DNA of 5,088 nucleotides, taken from positions 1 through 5,088 of the forward strand of contig JAPUIV010000261.1 in NCBI GenBank assembly GCA_027296665.1. The letters run 5' to 3'. The translations under genes were made by a program, and so were the position numbers. The stretch's first letter is position 1. Each line of letters starts with the position of its first letter. Shown one piece after another: positions 1 to 5,088 of the stretch. The DNA is from Acidobacteriota bacterium (GTDB taxonomy: Bacteria; Acidobacteriota; Polarisedimenticolia; JAPUIV01). The notes under the pieces are model-generated. The model was not told where the DNA came from, ran no database searches, and was given only the letters and a program-made list of their open reading frames with translations.

Positions 1-5
1 CTTTT

Positions 6-11
6 CTCCTT
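6..11 (-). promoter_or_regulatory. Possible Shine-Dalgarno site for a leftward gene beyond the window
   Basis: Read on the minus strand this is AAGGAG, followed by AAAAG up to the window edge, so a start codon could lie within a few bases outside. Just before it on the same strand is a 13-codon frame (57 down to 16, MKKVLGVLILNTS, stop TGA). That frame could be a leader peptide or chance. The site itself is seen; the gene it would serve is not in the window. Confidence 0.35.
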
Positions 12-105
12 CATTTCATGATGTATTCAATATAAGCACCCCCAGTACCTTTTTCATGCCTCGATTTGTCTTCCCCCCCGGAATCGATACATTTTCCCTG
101 TGGGC

Positions 106-111
106 AGGAGG
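106..111 (+). promoter_or_regulatory. Shine-Dalgarno site of the 117-656 gene
   Basis: AGGAGG lies 5 bases before ATG 117. It decides the start: an in-frame upstream alternative at 66 (TTG) has no comparable site and would put 17 polar residues in front of the signal sequence. Confidence 0.85.
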
Positions 112-116
112 AAGAG

Positions 117-656
117 ATGAGAACACAGGGCTACAGGACGATCCGGTGGATTCCGGCGCTCCTGACCCTCTCCCTGCTGGGCTTCGCTGGAACCGGGCCG
201 GGGGAAACAACGGCGGTGGCCTCCCGCGACGGGGCAAGCAGGCTGCTCCTGCCGGCCGGCTGGAAGGTCCGCCCCCACCTGAACGATGCGGCCGACCTGC
301 AGGTGGCCAGTGTCAAGAACAACTGCTACCTGATAGTCCTGTCGGAGAAGAAGGCGGGCCTGGGGATTCTGAGCCTGGAGGAACATTCCCGCTTCGGCCG
401 GGAGACGGTTCTGCAGGGCTTGGAGAATGGGGTCGAAAGCGCGGGGCCCATCTACCTGGAAATCGACGCCCGGCCCGCGGTGCAATACGAGCTGCGCGGG
501 AGGATCAGCGGCCTCAAGGTCGCTTACCTGCACACCACTGTGGAAGGGATCGATTCGTACCACCAGATCGTCGCCTGGACCACCCAGTCGAGATTCGAGA
601 AGAACCGTGCCGCCATAGAATCGGTGATCGAAAGTTTCATGGAGGCAGGTTCCTGA
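117..656 (+). CDS. Small exported protein, DcrB/PsbP-like (Mog1p-fold) family
   Basis: This is a 179-residue protein of unknown precise role, probably periplasmic or anchored at the inner membrane. Residues 1-10 are basic (MRTQGYRTIR) and are followed by a hydrophobic stretch, WIPALLTLSLLGFAG (about 11-25), as in a Sec signal sequence. A signal peptidase I site could lie near residue 35 (TTAVA); there is no lipobox cysteine. The mature part begins LLLPAGWKV (43-51), continues with DLQVAS and YLIVLSEKK, and ends YHQIVAWTTQSRFEKN...VIESF (148-173). This order of 'LPxGW', 'xxVxxE' and a C-terminal 'WTxxSxFxxxxxxxxxxxxSF' is that of small DcrB/PsbP-like proteins, which are often uncharacterised. 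The assignment is by remembered pattern, not by search. The gene converges with fadE, 25 bases apart, and no terminator hairpin is evident between them. The product could equally be left as hypothetical. Confidence 0.8.
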   Translation: MRTQGYRTIRWIPALLTLSLLGFAGTGPGETTAVASRDGASRLLLPAGWKVRPHLNDAADLQVASVKNNCYLIVLSEKKAGLGILSLEEHSRFGRETVLQGLENGVESAGPIYLEIDARPAVQYELRGRISGLKVAYLHTTVEGIDSYHQIVAWTTQSRFEKNRAAIESVIESFMEAGS

Positions 657-681
657 TCCAGCCCGCCTGGCTCACGTTCTT

Positions 682-3069
682 CTACTGGAGAGCCGGAGCC
701 TTCTTGGCCGCGAAGGAATCGACCTGGATCACCTCGAGACGGATCTCGTCGGCTGCCTGGATGCGCTGTTGCTCGTCCGCGGTGATGACTCCGGCCGCCG
801 CCGCCTGCGCGATCAGACTCTTCCGATCGGCCTTCTTCAACTTGCCGGCACGAACCGCCTGGTGAATCTTCTTCTCCACCGGCCGCGCCTCGACAATCCG
901 GTCCAGCGCCGCTTCGAGCCGGCCGAGGCCGGGCTCGTGGAAGGGGGGCAGATAGATCTCGGTGGTCAGCCGCAAACGCGCCTCGCGATCCTCCAGCAGG
1001 CCGCGCGCCACCTCGGCGCCGAGCGCGTCACTGGGCGGCCGCAGCCGGTCGCCGATCGGAAAGATGAAGGGCAGCAGGATCCACGCGGCGACCCGGTTCT
1101 CCAGGTTGTCGAGGACCCCGGCGAGGGCGACCTGGATCTTGTAGAGCGCATGGGCGCAGGCCCACCGCGCGTAGGGAAGATCGCATTCCTTCTGCCCCTC
1201 GTCCACGAACCGTTTCATTGTCGACGAGCCGAGGTAGAGCCAGGCCAGTACGTCGGCCAACCGCCCGCTCAGCTTCTCGCGACGCTTGAGGTCGCCGCCA
1301 AGAGTCACCATGGCAGTATCGGACACCAGCGCGAAGGCGGCGCTCATCCGCGAGAACCGCCCGAAGAAGGAACTCAGTTTCCCCTCGACCGGCGCCCGGT
1401 AGAGCCGGCCGAAAGTCAGGCCGAGAAGCATCGAACGCACGGCGTTGCGGAATACCGAGCCGACATGTCCGAAGAAGGCGCGATCGAAACGCTTGAGATC
1501 CTTCTCCTCCACCGCGCGGATTTCATCCTGCACGTACGGATGGCTCCGGATCGCTCCCTGCCCGAATATGATCATCGTACGGGTGAGGATGTTGGCCCCC
1601 TCCACCGTGATTCCGATCGGGATCGCCTGGTAGGCCCGCGACAGGATGTTGCGCGGCCCGCGGATGATCCCGGCTCCGGCCCGGATGTCCATGGCGTCGT
1701 TCACCACGTCCCGCATCCCCTCGGTCAGGTAAGCCTTGACGATCGCGGATATCACCGCCGGCCGCTCGCCCGCGTCAACCGCCGCCGCGGTCAGCTTGCG
1801 GGCCGCGTTCATCAGGTAGGTCATCCCGCCGATACGGGCCAGCGGTTCCTCGATCCCCTCGAACCGGCCAATCGGCATGTTGAACTGCTCGCGCACCGTG
1901 GCGTAAGCCCCGGCCACCCTGGTCGACAGCTCCGCCCCCGCCACCGCCAGCCCGGGCGGTCGATCTCCCTGCCCGATCCGCTCGGGTCCGCCGATCAAGA
2001 AGTCGAGCGGCACGAAAACATCATGTCCCCGGGTCGGGCCGATCTGAAACGGCACCCCCAGCGGATCGTGTCTCTCACCGATCTCGACACCCGGAACGTC
2101 GGCCGGGATCAGCGCGCAGTTGATGCCGCGATCCTTTTTATCGCCAAGAACCCGGTCCGGATCCAGCAACCGGAACGCCAGCCCGATCACCGTCGCCACC
2201 GGCGCCAGCGTGGTATACCGCTTGTCCCAGTTCAGCCGCATGCCGAGGACTTCCTTGCCCCGGTAGTTGCCGCGGCAAACGATCCCGGTGCTGCGCGGGG
2301 AGGCGGCGTCGCTTCCCGCCTCCGGCTCGGTCAACGCGAAGCAGGGAACCTCCTCCGCGGTGGCGAGCCGCGGCAGGTAGTAATCCTTCTGCTCCTTGGT
2401 GCCGTAATGATGGAGCAGCTCCGCCGGACCCAGCGAGTTCGGCACCATCACCGTCACCCCGGCCACCAGGCTGCGTGATGAGATCTTCGTCACCACCAGG
2501 GAGTGCGCCTGCGCGGAGAACCCGAGCCCGCCGTACTCCTCCGGGATGATCATGCCGAGGAACCGGTGCTTCTTGAGAAACTCCCACACCTCCGGCCCGA
2601 GGTCGCCGGTCTTGCTCACCTCCCAGTCGTCCACCATCCCGCACAGCTCTTCCACCGGGCCTTCCAGGAAGGCCCGTTCCTTTTCGGTGAGCGGTTTCGC
2701 CTGAAAATCGAGCAGCTTCCGCCAATCTGGATCGCCCGAGAACAGGTCGCGGTCCCACCAGACCGTCCCCGCCTCTAGCGCGATCCGCTCCGTGTCGCCC
2801 AGCCGGGGGAGGAACGGCGCCACCGCCCGCATCAGGAACCGGGTGACCAGGTGCCGGCGCAGGATGGGCAGGCCGAACAGCACCGCCGCCGACCCGGCCA
2901 GAATGGCCGTCATCTTAAAAAGCAACGAATAGGCGACGCCGCCGGCCCTCCAGACCAGAAACCCTAGCAGGACCGGCCCCACCCAGGCCCAGTAGGGCCG
3001 GCCGAAGTAAAGGAGGGCGATGGAAACGGCGGCGAGAACCAGCAGGGTCAGGATGACAAAGATGGTCAT
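682..3069 (-). CDS. fadE: FadE-type acyl-CoA dehydrogenase with an internal motif lesion
   Basis: FadE catalyses the first step of fatty-acid beta-oxidation, the FAD-dependent oxidation of acyl-CoA to trans-2-enoyl-CoA, and is membrane associated. Start ATG 3069 has GGAG 5 bases upstream and gives 795 residues; TTG 3084 is a poorer alternative. Residues 1-70 are largely hydrophobic (two or more membrane segments), as in E. coli FadE (814 residues). The dehydrogenase core follows: EGPVEE (136-141), IIPEEYGGLGFSAQAHS (174-190), VPNSLGPAELL (209-219), the FAD-site segment CFALTEPEAGSDAAS (243-257), GPTRGHDVFVP (344-354), GIEEPLARI (405-413) and ITVEGANILTR (487-497). Glu490 aligns with the catalytic Glu of the YEGT motif in medium-chain enzymes. 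The C-terminal FadE-specific domain (about 510-790) is complete. Oddity: residues 366-372 (GQGDRPP) stand where about 20 conserved residues (GQGWRMLxECLxxGRSISLP) are expected. The frame stays open, but helix-forming residues at the start of the C-terminal core are lost, so activity is doubtful. Family assignment is very sure; function of this copy is not. Confidence 0.93.
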   Translation of the reverse strand: MTIFVILTLLVLAAVSIALLYFGRPYWAWVGPVLLGFLVWRAGGVAYSLLFKMTAILAGSAAVLFGLPILRRHLVTRFLMRAVAPFLPRLGDTERIALEAGTVWWDRDLFSGDPDWRKLLDFQAKPLTEKERAFLEGPVEELCGMVDDWEVSKTGDLGPEVWEFLKKHRFLGMIIPEEYGGLGFSAQAHSLVVTKISSRSLVAGVTVMVPNSLGPAELLHHYGTKEQKDYYLPRLATAEEVPCFALTEPEAGSDAASPRSTGIVCRGNYRGKEVLGMRLNWDKRYTTLAPVATVIGLAFRLLDPDRVLGDKKDRGINCALIPADVPGVEIGERHDPLGVPFQIGPTRGHDVFVPLDFLIGGPERIGQGDRPPGLAVAGAELSTRVAGAYATVREQFNMPIGRFEGIEEPLARIGGMTYLMNAARKLTAAAVDAGERPAVISAIVKAYLTEGMRDVVNDAMDIRAGAGIIRGPRNILSRAYQAIPIGITVEGANILTRTMIIFGQGAIRSHPYVQDEIRAVEEKDLKRFDRAFFGHVGSVFRNAVRSMLLGLTFGRLYRAPVEGKLSSFFGRFSRMSAAFALVSDTAMVTLGGDLKRREKLSGRLADVLAWLYLGSSTMKRFVDEGQKECDLPYARWACAHALYKIQVALAGVLDNLENRVAAWILLPFIFPIGDRLRPPSDALGAEVARGLLEDREARLRLTTEIYLPPFHEPGLGRLEAALDRIVEARPVEKKIHQAVRAGKLKKADRKSLIAQAAAAGVITADEQQRIQAADEIRLEVIQVDSFAAKKAPALQ
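1954..1974 (-). other. Local inversion/template-switch scar within fadE
   Basis: These 21 bases encode GQGDRPP (residues 366-372) in the fadE frame. Their reverse complement, in the same codon phase, encodes GRSISLP, the conserved end of the FadE motif WRMLxECLxxGRSISLP that is otherwise absent. The segment begins GGGCAGGG on the coding strand, which fits the expected GQG codons, and CCCTGCCC would be the end of the original SLP codons. An inverted repeat therefore flanked the lost 60-base stretch. See the finding for the length arithmetic. Confidence 0.75.
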
Positions 3070-3074
3070 TACGA

Positions 3075-3078
3075 CTCC
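3075..3078 (-). promoter_or_regulatory. Shine-Dalgarno site of fadE
   Basis: GGAG on the minus strand is 5 bases before ATG 3069. It favours that start over TTG 3084. Confidence 0.6.
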
Positions 3079-3137
3079 AAGCAAGAAAATGGAACCTGAA
3101 AACCGGGCGGATCGCTCCCACAGCCGATCCTACCCCT

Positions 3138-3167
3138 AAAATATTGTCCCGGACAGCCTCCCGTCAA
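3138..3167 (-). promoter_or_regulatory. Predicted sigma70-like promoter of fadE
   Basis: On the minus strand TTGACG (3167-3162, 5 of 6 to consensus) is followed after 18 bases by TATTTT (3143-3138, 4 of 6). Transcription would begin near 3131 and leave a leader of about 60 bases before ATG 3069. Spacing and -35 are good and the -10 is mediocre. This is prediction only. Confidence 0.45.
3145..3155. promoter_or_regulatory. Palindrome TGTCC-C-GGACA in the divergent promoter region
   Basis: Two perfect 5-base arms around one base lie between the predicted -35 and -10 of fadE, the position of a classical repressor operator. It does not match a FadR or PsrA site I recognise. Arms this short occur by chance in GC-rich DNA, so the regulatory role is inference. 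Confidence 0.25.
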
Positions 3168-3224
3168 TCCCTGGCGGGAAGATTGCCCGGAAAGGAAGGA
3201 ATCTGGTATTTTATTGTTATTAAT

Positions 3225-4346
3225 ATGATGAAGAAAATAGTTCAAACGGGCGGACTTTCGTTGATCCTCCTCTCCCTCCTGCTGATCATCAACCTCCATG
3301 CCGAAGAACATGCAAAACCGAAGGTCCGGACACCCCCCACCAACCTGTCGGGTGAAGAGGCGAGAACCGTCAAGCTGTACCAGAAGGTGCTGCCAACCGT
3401 GGTGACGATCTTCTCCACCAAGCAGGTCGTTTCATTGAAAGGCCGGATCAAGGTCGAGTCGCTGGGCAGCGGGGTGCTGATCCCGCCCGACACCCATGTC
3501 CTCACCGCCGCCCACCTGGTGGATGGAACCGATGAGATCATGGTGAAAACCCAGGACGGGAAGATGCGCCCGGCGCAGATCGTGTTCAGCGAATCGGGCG
3601 CCGACATCGCCCTGCTGCGGCTCGAAACCCCCGACCCGAGCCTCGAGCACGCCAAGTTGGGCGATTCCGATCGGCTGGCGGTCGGGCAGACCGCATATGT
3701 GGTGGGATCCCCGTTCGGGCAGGAAAATTCCTTTTCGGTCGGACATATCAGCGGTTTCCGCGAATTCAATCGTCTATATGACGGCACCATCCTCGCCGAG
3801 TTCATCCAGGTCGATGCCGCGATCAACTCCGGCAACAGCGGCGGGCCGGTCTTCAACTCCCGGGCCGAGGTGATCGGCATCGCCTCGCAGATCCTCACCC
3901 AGAGCGGCGGATTCGAGGGGCTGGGGTTCGTGGTGGCGATCAACGCCGCCAAGCAGTTGCTGGCCCTGGAAGATCGGATCTGGCTGGGAATCGAGGGCAT
4001 TTTTCTGGACGGAGAAAAACTTTCCCGCCTGCTCAACCTCGATATGGAGGGGGGCCTGCTGATCCAGTACGTCACCAAGGGGAGCCCGGCCGACAAGGCA
4101 GGCCTGAGGGGGGGAACGATCCCGGCCCAGATCTTCGACCAGGAGATCCTCCTGGGCGGCGATCTGATCATCGAATTCAACAACCAGGAGGCCTGCCACA
4201 GCGAGTGCCCGATCCAGGAAAGAGACCGGATCGCCAAGCTCGATCAAATCTCGGTGAAGATCCTCCGCGGCGGCAAGATCCTGGAAAAAACGGTCGATGT
4301 CTCCCAGTCCCGCCGGAACTATCTGAAGACCAGGGACATTCAATAA
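3225..4346 (+). CDS. HtrA/Deg-family periplasmic serine protease with one PDZ domain
   Basis: This is a trypsin-fold serine endopeptidase of the HtrA (S1C) family, expected to degrade or sense misfolded proteins in the envelope. The start is ATG 3225 (ATG 3228 is equally possible), giving 373 residues. MMKK and the hydrophobic run LSLILLSLLLIINLHA (11-26) form a Sec signal with likely cleavage after Ala26. The catalytic triad is visible: His97 in LTAAHLVDG, Asp127 in GADIALL and Ser205 in INSGNSGGPVF. The protease domain spans about 45-245 and a single PDZ domain about 252-360 (WLGIEG, GGLLIQYVTKGSPADKAGLRGG, GGDLIIEFNN). One PDZ resembles DegS in architecture, but the apparent cleavage site suggests a soluble periplasmic enzyme, so I give no deg symbol. 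The only two cysteines (324 and 328) sit in the PDZ. The nearest good SD, AAGGAAGGA (3192-3200), is 24 bases upstream, unusually far, so initiation is not well explained. The gene is divergent from fadE and overlaps the kinase remnant tail-to-tail. Confidence 0.93.
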   Translation: MMKKIVQTGGLSLILLSLLLIINLHAEEHAKPKVRTPPTNLSGEEARTVKLYQKVLPTVVTIFSTKQVVSLKGRIKVESLGSGVLIPPDTHVLTAAHLVDGTDEIMVKTQDGKMRPAQIVFSESGADIALLRLETPDPSLEHAKLGDSDRLAVGQTAYVVGSPFGQENSFSVGHISGFREFNRLYDGTILAEFIQVDAAINSGNSGGPVFNSRAEVIGIASQILTQSGGFEGLGFVVAINAAKQLLALEDRIWLGIEGIFLDGEKLSRLLNLDMEGGLLIQYVTKGSPADKAGLRGGTIPAQIFDQEILLGGDLIIEFNNQEACHSECPIQERDRIAKLDQISVKILRGGKILEKTVDVSQSRRNYLKTRDIQ

Positions 4347-4652
4347 AGGGGCAAGCGCACCCCGATCACCGCTCCGCCCTCATCGGTGCTGCCGGCCGAG
4401 ATCTCACCACCGTGCGCCTCGACCACCTTCCTGGCGATTGCCAGACCGAGCCCCGTTCCCTCATCCCGGGTCGTGAAGAACGGCTCGAAGATCCGGTCGC
4501 GGACCTCCAAGGGAATTCCCGGACCGTGGTCCCGGACATTGACGCGGCAATGGCCGTCGATACTCGCGACGGCAAGATCGATCCGTCCCCTACCCCCCAT
4601 CGCCTGCGCCGCGTTCAGGATCAGGTTCAGGAACAGGTTCTTCAACTGCTCG
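4340..4652 (-). pseudogene. Sensor histidine kinase, C-terminal ATPase domain remnant
   Basis: About 104 residues of a two-component sensor kinase remain, covering the catalytic ATP-binding (HATPase_c) domain. In order they show the N box (EQLKNLFLNLILNAAQAM), the G1 box (VRDHGPGIP), the F box (IFEPFFTT), the G2 box (EGTGLGLAIARKVVEAHGG) and the usual end (GGAVIGVRLPLY). Everything upstream (phospho-acceptor His/dimerisation domain, sensor and membrane parts) is missing. At about 4652 the kinase sequence meets an IS3-type end, and the frame closes at an in-frame TAA (4690-4688). A TTG at 4645 could initiate a 101-residue fragment, but no SD supports it. The stop TGA (4340-4342) lies inside the last codons of the protease gene. 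The kinase type (NtrB-like or PAS-linked) cannot be told from this domain. Confidence 0.88.
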
Positions 4653-4802
4653 TGACCTGCCCCCCTTAAACCGGTCCACTTTTTGAGTTAGGATTAAGGC
4701 GAAAATGGACCGAGAAAGGGGATCGAAATGCCCAGGAAACAGCACACACCGGAGCAGATCATCGCCAAGCTCCGAGAGGCCGAGATTGATCTCGCCCAGG
4801 GT
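4653..4802 (+). mobile_element. IS3-family insertion sequence, left-end fragment
   Basis: The fragment starts TGACCTGCCCCCC, a TG followed by a C-rich run as at many IS3-family ends. It runs through a leader with an imperfect hairpin and an SD into an IS3-type OrfA start. It stops about 25 codons into OrfA; OrfB and the right end are not in the window. The left boundary is placed where kinase similarity stops (about 4652) and could be off by a few bases. The right boundary (about 4800-4805) is placed where OrfA similarity stops. No target duplication can be assigned because the other end is missing. Confidence 0.7.
4672..4712 (+). repeat. Inverted repeat in the IS3 leader
   Basis: CGGTCCA (4672-4678) pairs perfectly with TGGACCG (4706-4712). 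After one bulged C the stem can extend by four T-A pairs (4680-4683 with 4702-4705). It lies just before the OrfA SD and might shield OrfA from outside transcription, as leaders of insertion sequences sometimes do. The pairing is seen; the role is inference. Confidence 0.5.
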
Positions 4803-4826
4803 GTTCAACCTCAGCCAAATTGGCAC
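4803..4826 (-). pseudogene. Truncated 5' end of a minus-strand gene (possibly the kinase)
   Basis: GTG 4826 opens a frame reading MPIWLRLN and reaches the IS3 fragment at about 4803, after which the minus-strand reading is only the reverse of OrfA. It is supported by an excellent SD. The orientation is the same as the kinase ATPase remnant on the other side of the IS fragment, and a basic/hydrophobic start such as MPIWLRLN suits a membrane-bound sensor kinase. Eight codons cannot establish identity, so the link to the kinase is a hypothesis. Confidence 0.4.
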
Positions 4827-4834
4827 GAAAATCA

Positions 4835-4842
4835 CCTCCTTT
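4835..4842 (-). promoter_or_regulatory. Strong Shine-Dalgarno site for GTG 4826
   Basis: Minus-strand AAAGGAGG, continuing TGAT, matches the 16S anti-SD almost fully and is 8 bases before GTG 4826. A GTG at 4835 in the same frame overlaps the SD and is less likely as a start. Confidence 0.55.
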
Positions 4843-4853
4843 CCGGGGGCTAG

Positions 4854-5022
4854 CGGGACCGCCCCTCCACCACAATGAGGGCTTGTTCGGGCCTAAAAGT
4901 CAACGGAAATCTGGCCTCCGGAAAGTGGCCTAAATGGCAGAAAAGGCAGTGGATATACCTTGACTCCCCGACCCCAAGAGGTAGGCTCCAGATGGCCCGA
5001 ATCCGGCCAGAAAGGGGACAAA
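4854..5022. other. Region without a convincing gene
   Basis: No frame on either strand in these 169 bases resembles a protein I know. There is a short hairpin (4993-5009) near the right end and a TTGACT (4960-4965) on the plus strand without a good -10 partner. If the hypothesis for GTG 4826 holds, this would be the divergent control region between that gene and the one beginning at 5023. Confidence 0.4.
4993..5009 (+). repeat. Short hairpin before the 5023 gene
   Basis: TGGCC (4993-4997) and GGCCA (5005-5009) form a 5-base stem with a 7-base loop, ending 3 bases before the SD at 5013. It could affect translation start; too short to assign a role. Confidence 0.3.
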
Positions 5023-5088
5023 ATGTACGGATCTCGCCTCGCGCCGCAGGTGATGACCAGGGCGGAACAGGCGCGAATCCTGAGGGTT
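5023..5088 (+). CDS. Start of an unidentified gene, cut by the right window edge
   Basis: ATG 5023 follows AGGGG (5013-5017) with 5 bases between, and 22 codons are open to the edge: MYGSRLAPQV MTRAEQARIL RV. The residue mix (an amphipathic stretch, MTRAEQARILRV) looks protein-like, but I do not recognise the family. A competing frame from ATG 4992 (MARIRPERG...) is also open to the edge but has no SD. The setting beside an IS fragment makes a second mobile-element gene possible. Confidence 0.45.
   Translation, partial: MYGSRLAPQVMTRAEQARILRV

Larger units (their letters stand above)
4728..4853 (+). pseudogene. IS3-family transposase OrfA, truncated
   Basis: AGGGG (4717-4721) stands 6 bases before ATG 4728. 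The frame encodes MPRKQHTPEQ IIAKLREAEI DLAQG, which is the start of the helix-turn-helix OrfA of an IS3 subgroup; such proteins usually continue with KTVAEVCRxLGISEQTYYRWR. Here it changes at about residue 26 to VQPQPNWHENHLLSGG and stops at TAG 4853 (41 codons), so the recognition helix is missing. The last 16 or so codons come from the adjoining unrelated DNA. It cannot support transposition. Confidence 0.75.

Noticed and set aside
31..36. TATAAG as a -10 for the 117 gene
   Set aside because: There is no convincing -35 at the right distance and it would leave an 80-base leader; TTGTCT (66-71) with TACATT is equally weak.
657..681. Terminator between the two convergent genes
   Set aside because: Only 25 bases, with no stem followed by a T run.
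2290..2298. FadE residues 258-260 (PRS) where relatives usually have IPD beside the FAD-site segment
   Set aside because: The length is unchanged and both flanks are normal; reversing the local bases does not restore the usual residues, so I treat it as ordinary divergence.
769..2478. A 569-codon open frame on the plus strand opposite fadE
   Set aside because: It is antisense to a clear dehydrogenase, is rich in Arg, Pro, His and Gly as expected of the reverse of GC-rich coding DNA, and has no family motifs. Its only notable stretch, GRSISLP, is explained by the inversion scar in fadE.
2138..2758. Second minus-strand frame of 206 codons within fadE
   Set aside because: Off-frame reading of fadE, Gly/Arg-rich, no recognisable domain.
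3242..4237. Long minus-strand frame opposite the HtrA protease
   Set aside because: Ser/Arg/Pro-rich antisense shadow of a gene with a complete catalytic triad; no SD or motif.
4590..4835. 81-codon minus-strand frame running from GTG 4835 through the IS fragment
   Set aside because: It crosses two junctions; most of it is the reverse of OrfA and of the kinase N box. Only the first codons near the SD are worth keeping, as a truncated gene start.
1..5088. CRISPR array, tRNA, rRNA or tandem repeats
   Set aside because: I saw no regularly spaced repeats, tRNA-like cloverleaf or rRNA signature on either strand.

Overview
The window is high-GC bacterial chromosome with well-formed Shine-Dalgarno (SD) sites. 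The FadE-type acyl-CoA dehydrogenase with an N-terminal membrane segment, the exported DcrB/PsbP-like protein and the single-PDZ HtrA protease fit a Gram-negative, proteobacterial or 'deltaproteobacterial' (Desulfuromonas/Geobacter-like) organism. The taxonomic call is inference only.

Layout. Positions 1-116 are a short upstream region. It contains a possible SD on the minus strand for a gene lying off the left edge. A small exported protein (117-656, +) follows and converges, 25 bases apart, with a large fadE-type gene (682-3069, -). A divergent intergenic region (3070-3224) separates fadE from an HtrA/Deg-family serine protease (3225-4346, +). It has a fair sigma70-like promoter for fadE and a small palindrome. 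The protease gene ends tail-to-tail, with a 7-base overlap, against the ATPase-domain remnant of a sensor histidine kinase (4340-4652, -). The remnant is cut by the left end of an IS3-family element (4653 to about 4802), whose OrfA breaks off after about 25 codons. Beyond the second IS junction is a minus-strand gene start with a near-perfect SD (GTG at 4826, only 8 codons left). It could be the displaced 5' end of the same kinase. The right edge holds about 200 bases without a clear gene and then a probable gene start (5023, +) that runs off the window.

Functionally the window mixes fatty-acid beta-oxidation (FadE), envelope proteolysis (HtrA) and a broken two-component sensor. I see no evidence that these form one pathway; the genes are mostly convergent or divergent, not an operon.

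The most striking observation is inside fadE. The conserved stretch that should read roughly GQGWRMLxECLxxGRSISLP is replaced by only GQGDRPP. The 21 bases encoding GQGDRPP (1954-1974), read on the opposite strand in the same codon phase, spell GRSISLP, the conserved end of the missing motif. This is the signature of a fold-back template switch: a local inversion with a net loss of 39 bases. It could be a real mutation that damages the enzyme, or an amplification or assembly artefact.
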